From positions 1 through 7,619 of the forward strand of contig CAIZMD010000591.1 of assembly GCA_903933995.1 (NCBI GenBank): DNA of 7,619 nucleotides, written 5' to 3'. The position numbers were made by a program, and so were the translations under genes. This document shows positions 6,698-7,619 of this stretch, in pieces. The notes under the pieces were generated by a model, which saw nothing but the letters and a program-made list of their open reading frames with translations, did not search any database and was not told where the DNA came from. Each line of letters begins with the position of its first letter. Positions within the stretch are counted from its first letter, which is position 1. The DNA is from an uncultured Bacteroidota bacterium (GTDB taxonomy: Bacteria > Bacteroidota > Bacteroidia > Chitinophagales > Chitinophagaceae).

Positions 6698-7619
6698 TAG
6701 GCATCCTATTTGGATTAGAATATTTAATTGGGAGTATTGGCCATTCCATATGTTGTATGGACCAATTTATCCTATATGGGTCTATTTTGGATTAAGGGCA
6801 GGCAGTCCATTTTTTATCAATACGGCCAATCCCAATATCACCAATGGCGGATTTCTAATGGAAAGTAAAAAAGAAATTTATGACCAACTTCCAAAAAATA
6901 GTTACCCAAAGACGCTGTTGTTTGAATCCAATACAGCTTTGGATAAAATTAAAGAAGGAATAAATGAAATAGGTTTAAACTTTCCATTAATTGCCAAACC
7001 TGATATAGGAATGCGAGGCATGGGGGTTAAAAAATTATATACCGAACAAGAATTACACAAGTATTCAACTCAAAGTAGTGTTGCATATCTAATTCAAGAG
7101 TTTGTACCCTATCATCTTGAAGTTGGAATTTTCTATATTAGAATACCAGGTGAAAAAAAAGGCTTTATTTCTGGGATTGTTGGAAAGGAATTTTTAACAG
7201 TTAGAGGCAATGGAAATGATACTATTAGAACATTACTTACCAATGACCCAAGACATATTTTACAAATACCTTTTCTTGAAAAAGAAGACCCTCAATTATT
7301 GAATTCAATCTTAGCTCAGGATCAAATAAAATTATTGGTACCATATGGCAACCATGCTCGGGGTGCAAAATTCCTTGACTATAGTGATCAAATCAACCCA
7401 GAATTAGAACTATTTATAGATCAATTGTGTCAGCAAATTCCAGATTTCCACTTTGGAAGAATTGATATGCGCTATGATAATTGGAATAGTCTTTGTAAAG
7501 GGGAACAATATTCAATTATTGAATTAAATGGAGCAGGCAGTGAACCTACACATATTTATGACCCAAAACATAGTGTATTTTTTGCTTGGCGTGAAATAAT
7601 CAAGCACTGGTACCTCCTC
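6681..7619 (+). CDS. ATP-grasp ligase-like protein, 3' end cut by the window
   Basis: The frame runs open for 313 codons from the ATG at 6681 to the window edge. Residues 1-60 are rich in aromatics (WEYWPFHMLYGPIYPIWVYF at 17-36) and may lie on a membrane. The ATP-grasp fold follows: FPLIAKPDIGMRGMGV (101-116) with Lys106 as a likely nucleotide-binding lysine and a glycine-rich loop, YLIQEFV (136-142) as the adenine hinge, and IIELNGAGSEPTHIYDP (279-295), where Glu281 and Asn283 probably bind magnesium. These proteins are often labelled D-alanine-D-alanine ligase-like, but the N-terminal part does not look like Ddl, and a carboxylate-amine ligase of unknown substrate is the safer reading. The C-terminal end is missing. 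The first 17 bases overlap the NRDE gene, which implies coupled expression. Confidence 0.88.
   Translation, partial: MLKQISRHPIWIRIFNWEYWPFHMLYGPIYPIWVYFGLRAGSPFFINTANPNITNGGFLMESKKEIYDQLPKNSYPKTLLFESNTALDKIKEGINEIGLNFPLIAKPDIGMRGMGVKKLYTEQELHKYSTQSSVAYLIQEFVPYHLEVGIFYIRIPGEKKGFISGIVGKEFLTVRGNGNDTIRTLLTNDPRHILQIPFLEKEDPQLLNSILAQDQIKLLVPYGNHARGAKFLDYSDQINPELELFIDQLCQQIPDFHFGRIDMRYDNWNSLCKGEQYSIIELNGAGSEPTHIYDPKHSVFFAWREIIKHWYLL

Overview
The window looks like a piece of a Bacteroidota chromosome, probably a Chitinophagaceae-like lineage (the lineage is a low-confidence guess from protein style). Reasons: the DNA is AT-rich. Most genes lack a Shine-Dalgarno sequence and instead have short A-rich leaders. 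A TAnnTTTG-type -7 box sits in the only long intergenic region. The set of envelope protein families (YHS, DoxX, DM13 lipoprotein, YceI) is also typical of that phylum. I see no mobile elements, RNA genes, CRISPR arrays or phage genes.

Layout: a hairpin terminator lies at 9-42. A large membrane-bound hybrid histidine kinase (70-2673, minus strand) runs toward it. A 197-base divergent intergenic region (2674-2870) carries nested inverted repeats and a candidate promoter. From 2871 to the right edge, seven plus-strand genes are packed with gaps of 23, 9, 2 and 5 bases and then overlaps of 13 and 17 bases, so they very likely form one operon. In order they encode a secreted YHS-domain protein, a DoxX-like membrane protein fused in frame to an outer-membrane beta-barrel-like domain, a DM13 lipoprotein, a secreted YceI-like lipocalin-fold protein, a DinB/YfiT-fold protein, an NRDE (TANGO2-like) protein, and an ATP-grasp ligase-like protein cut by the window edge.

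Working together (inference): the first four products are all predicted to be exported or membrane-embedded. Their families have been linked to redox, metal or isoprenoid/quinone handling, which suggests an envelope redox or lipid-carrier module. The last three are predicted soluble enzyme-like proteins: a metal-binding DinB fold, a likely Ntn-type hydrolase fold and an ATP-grasp ligase. That combination would fit making, using and cleaving a small amide-bonded metabolite such as a thiol or peptide. No gene here has a reaction provable from sequence alone. The most unusual points are the DoxX/beta-barrel fusion with an internal signal peptide, the uncharacterised seven-gene cluster itself, and a perfect AGGAGG before the NRDE start in a phylum that rarely uses such sites.
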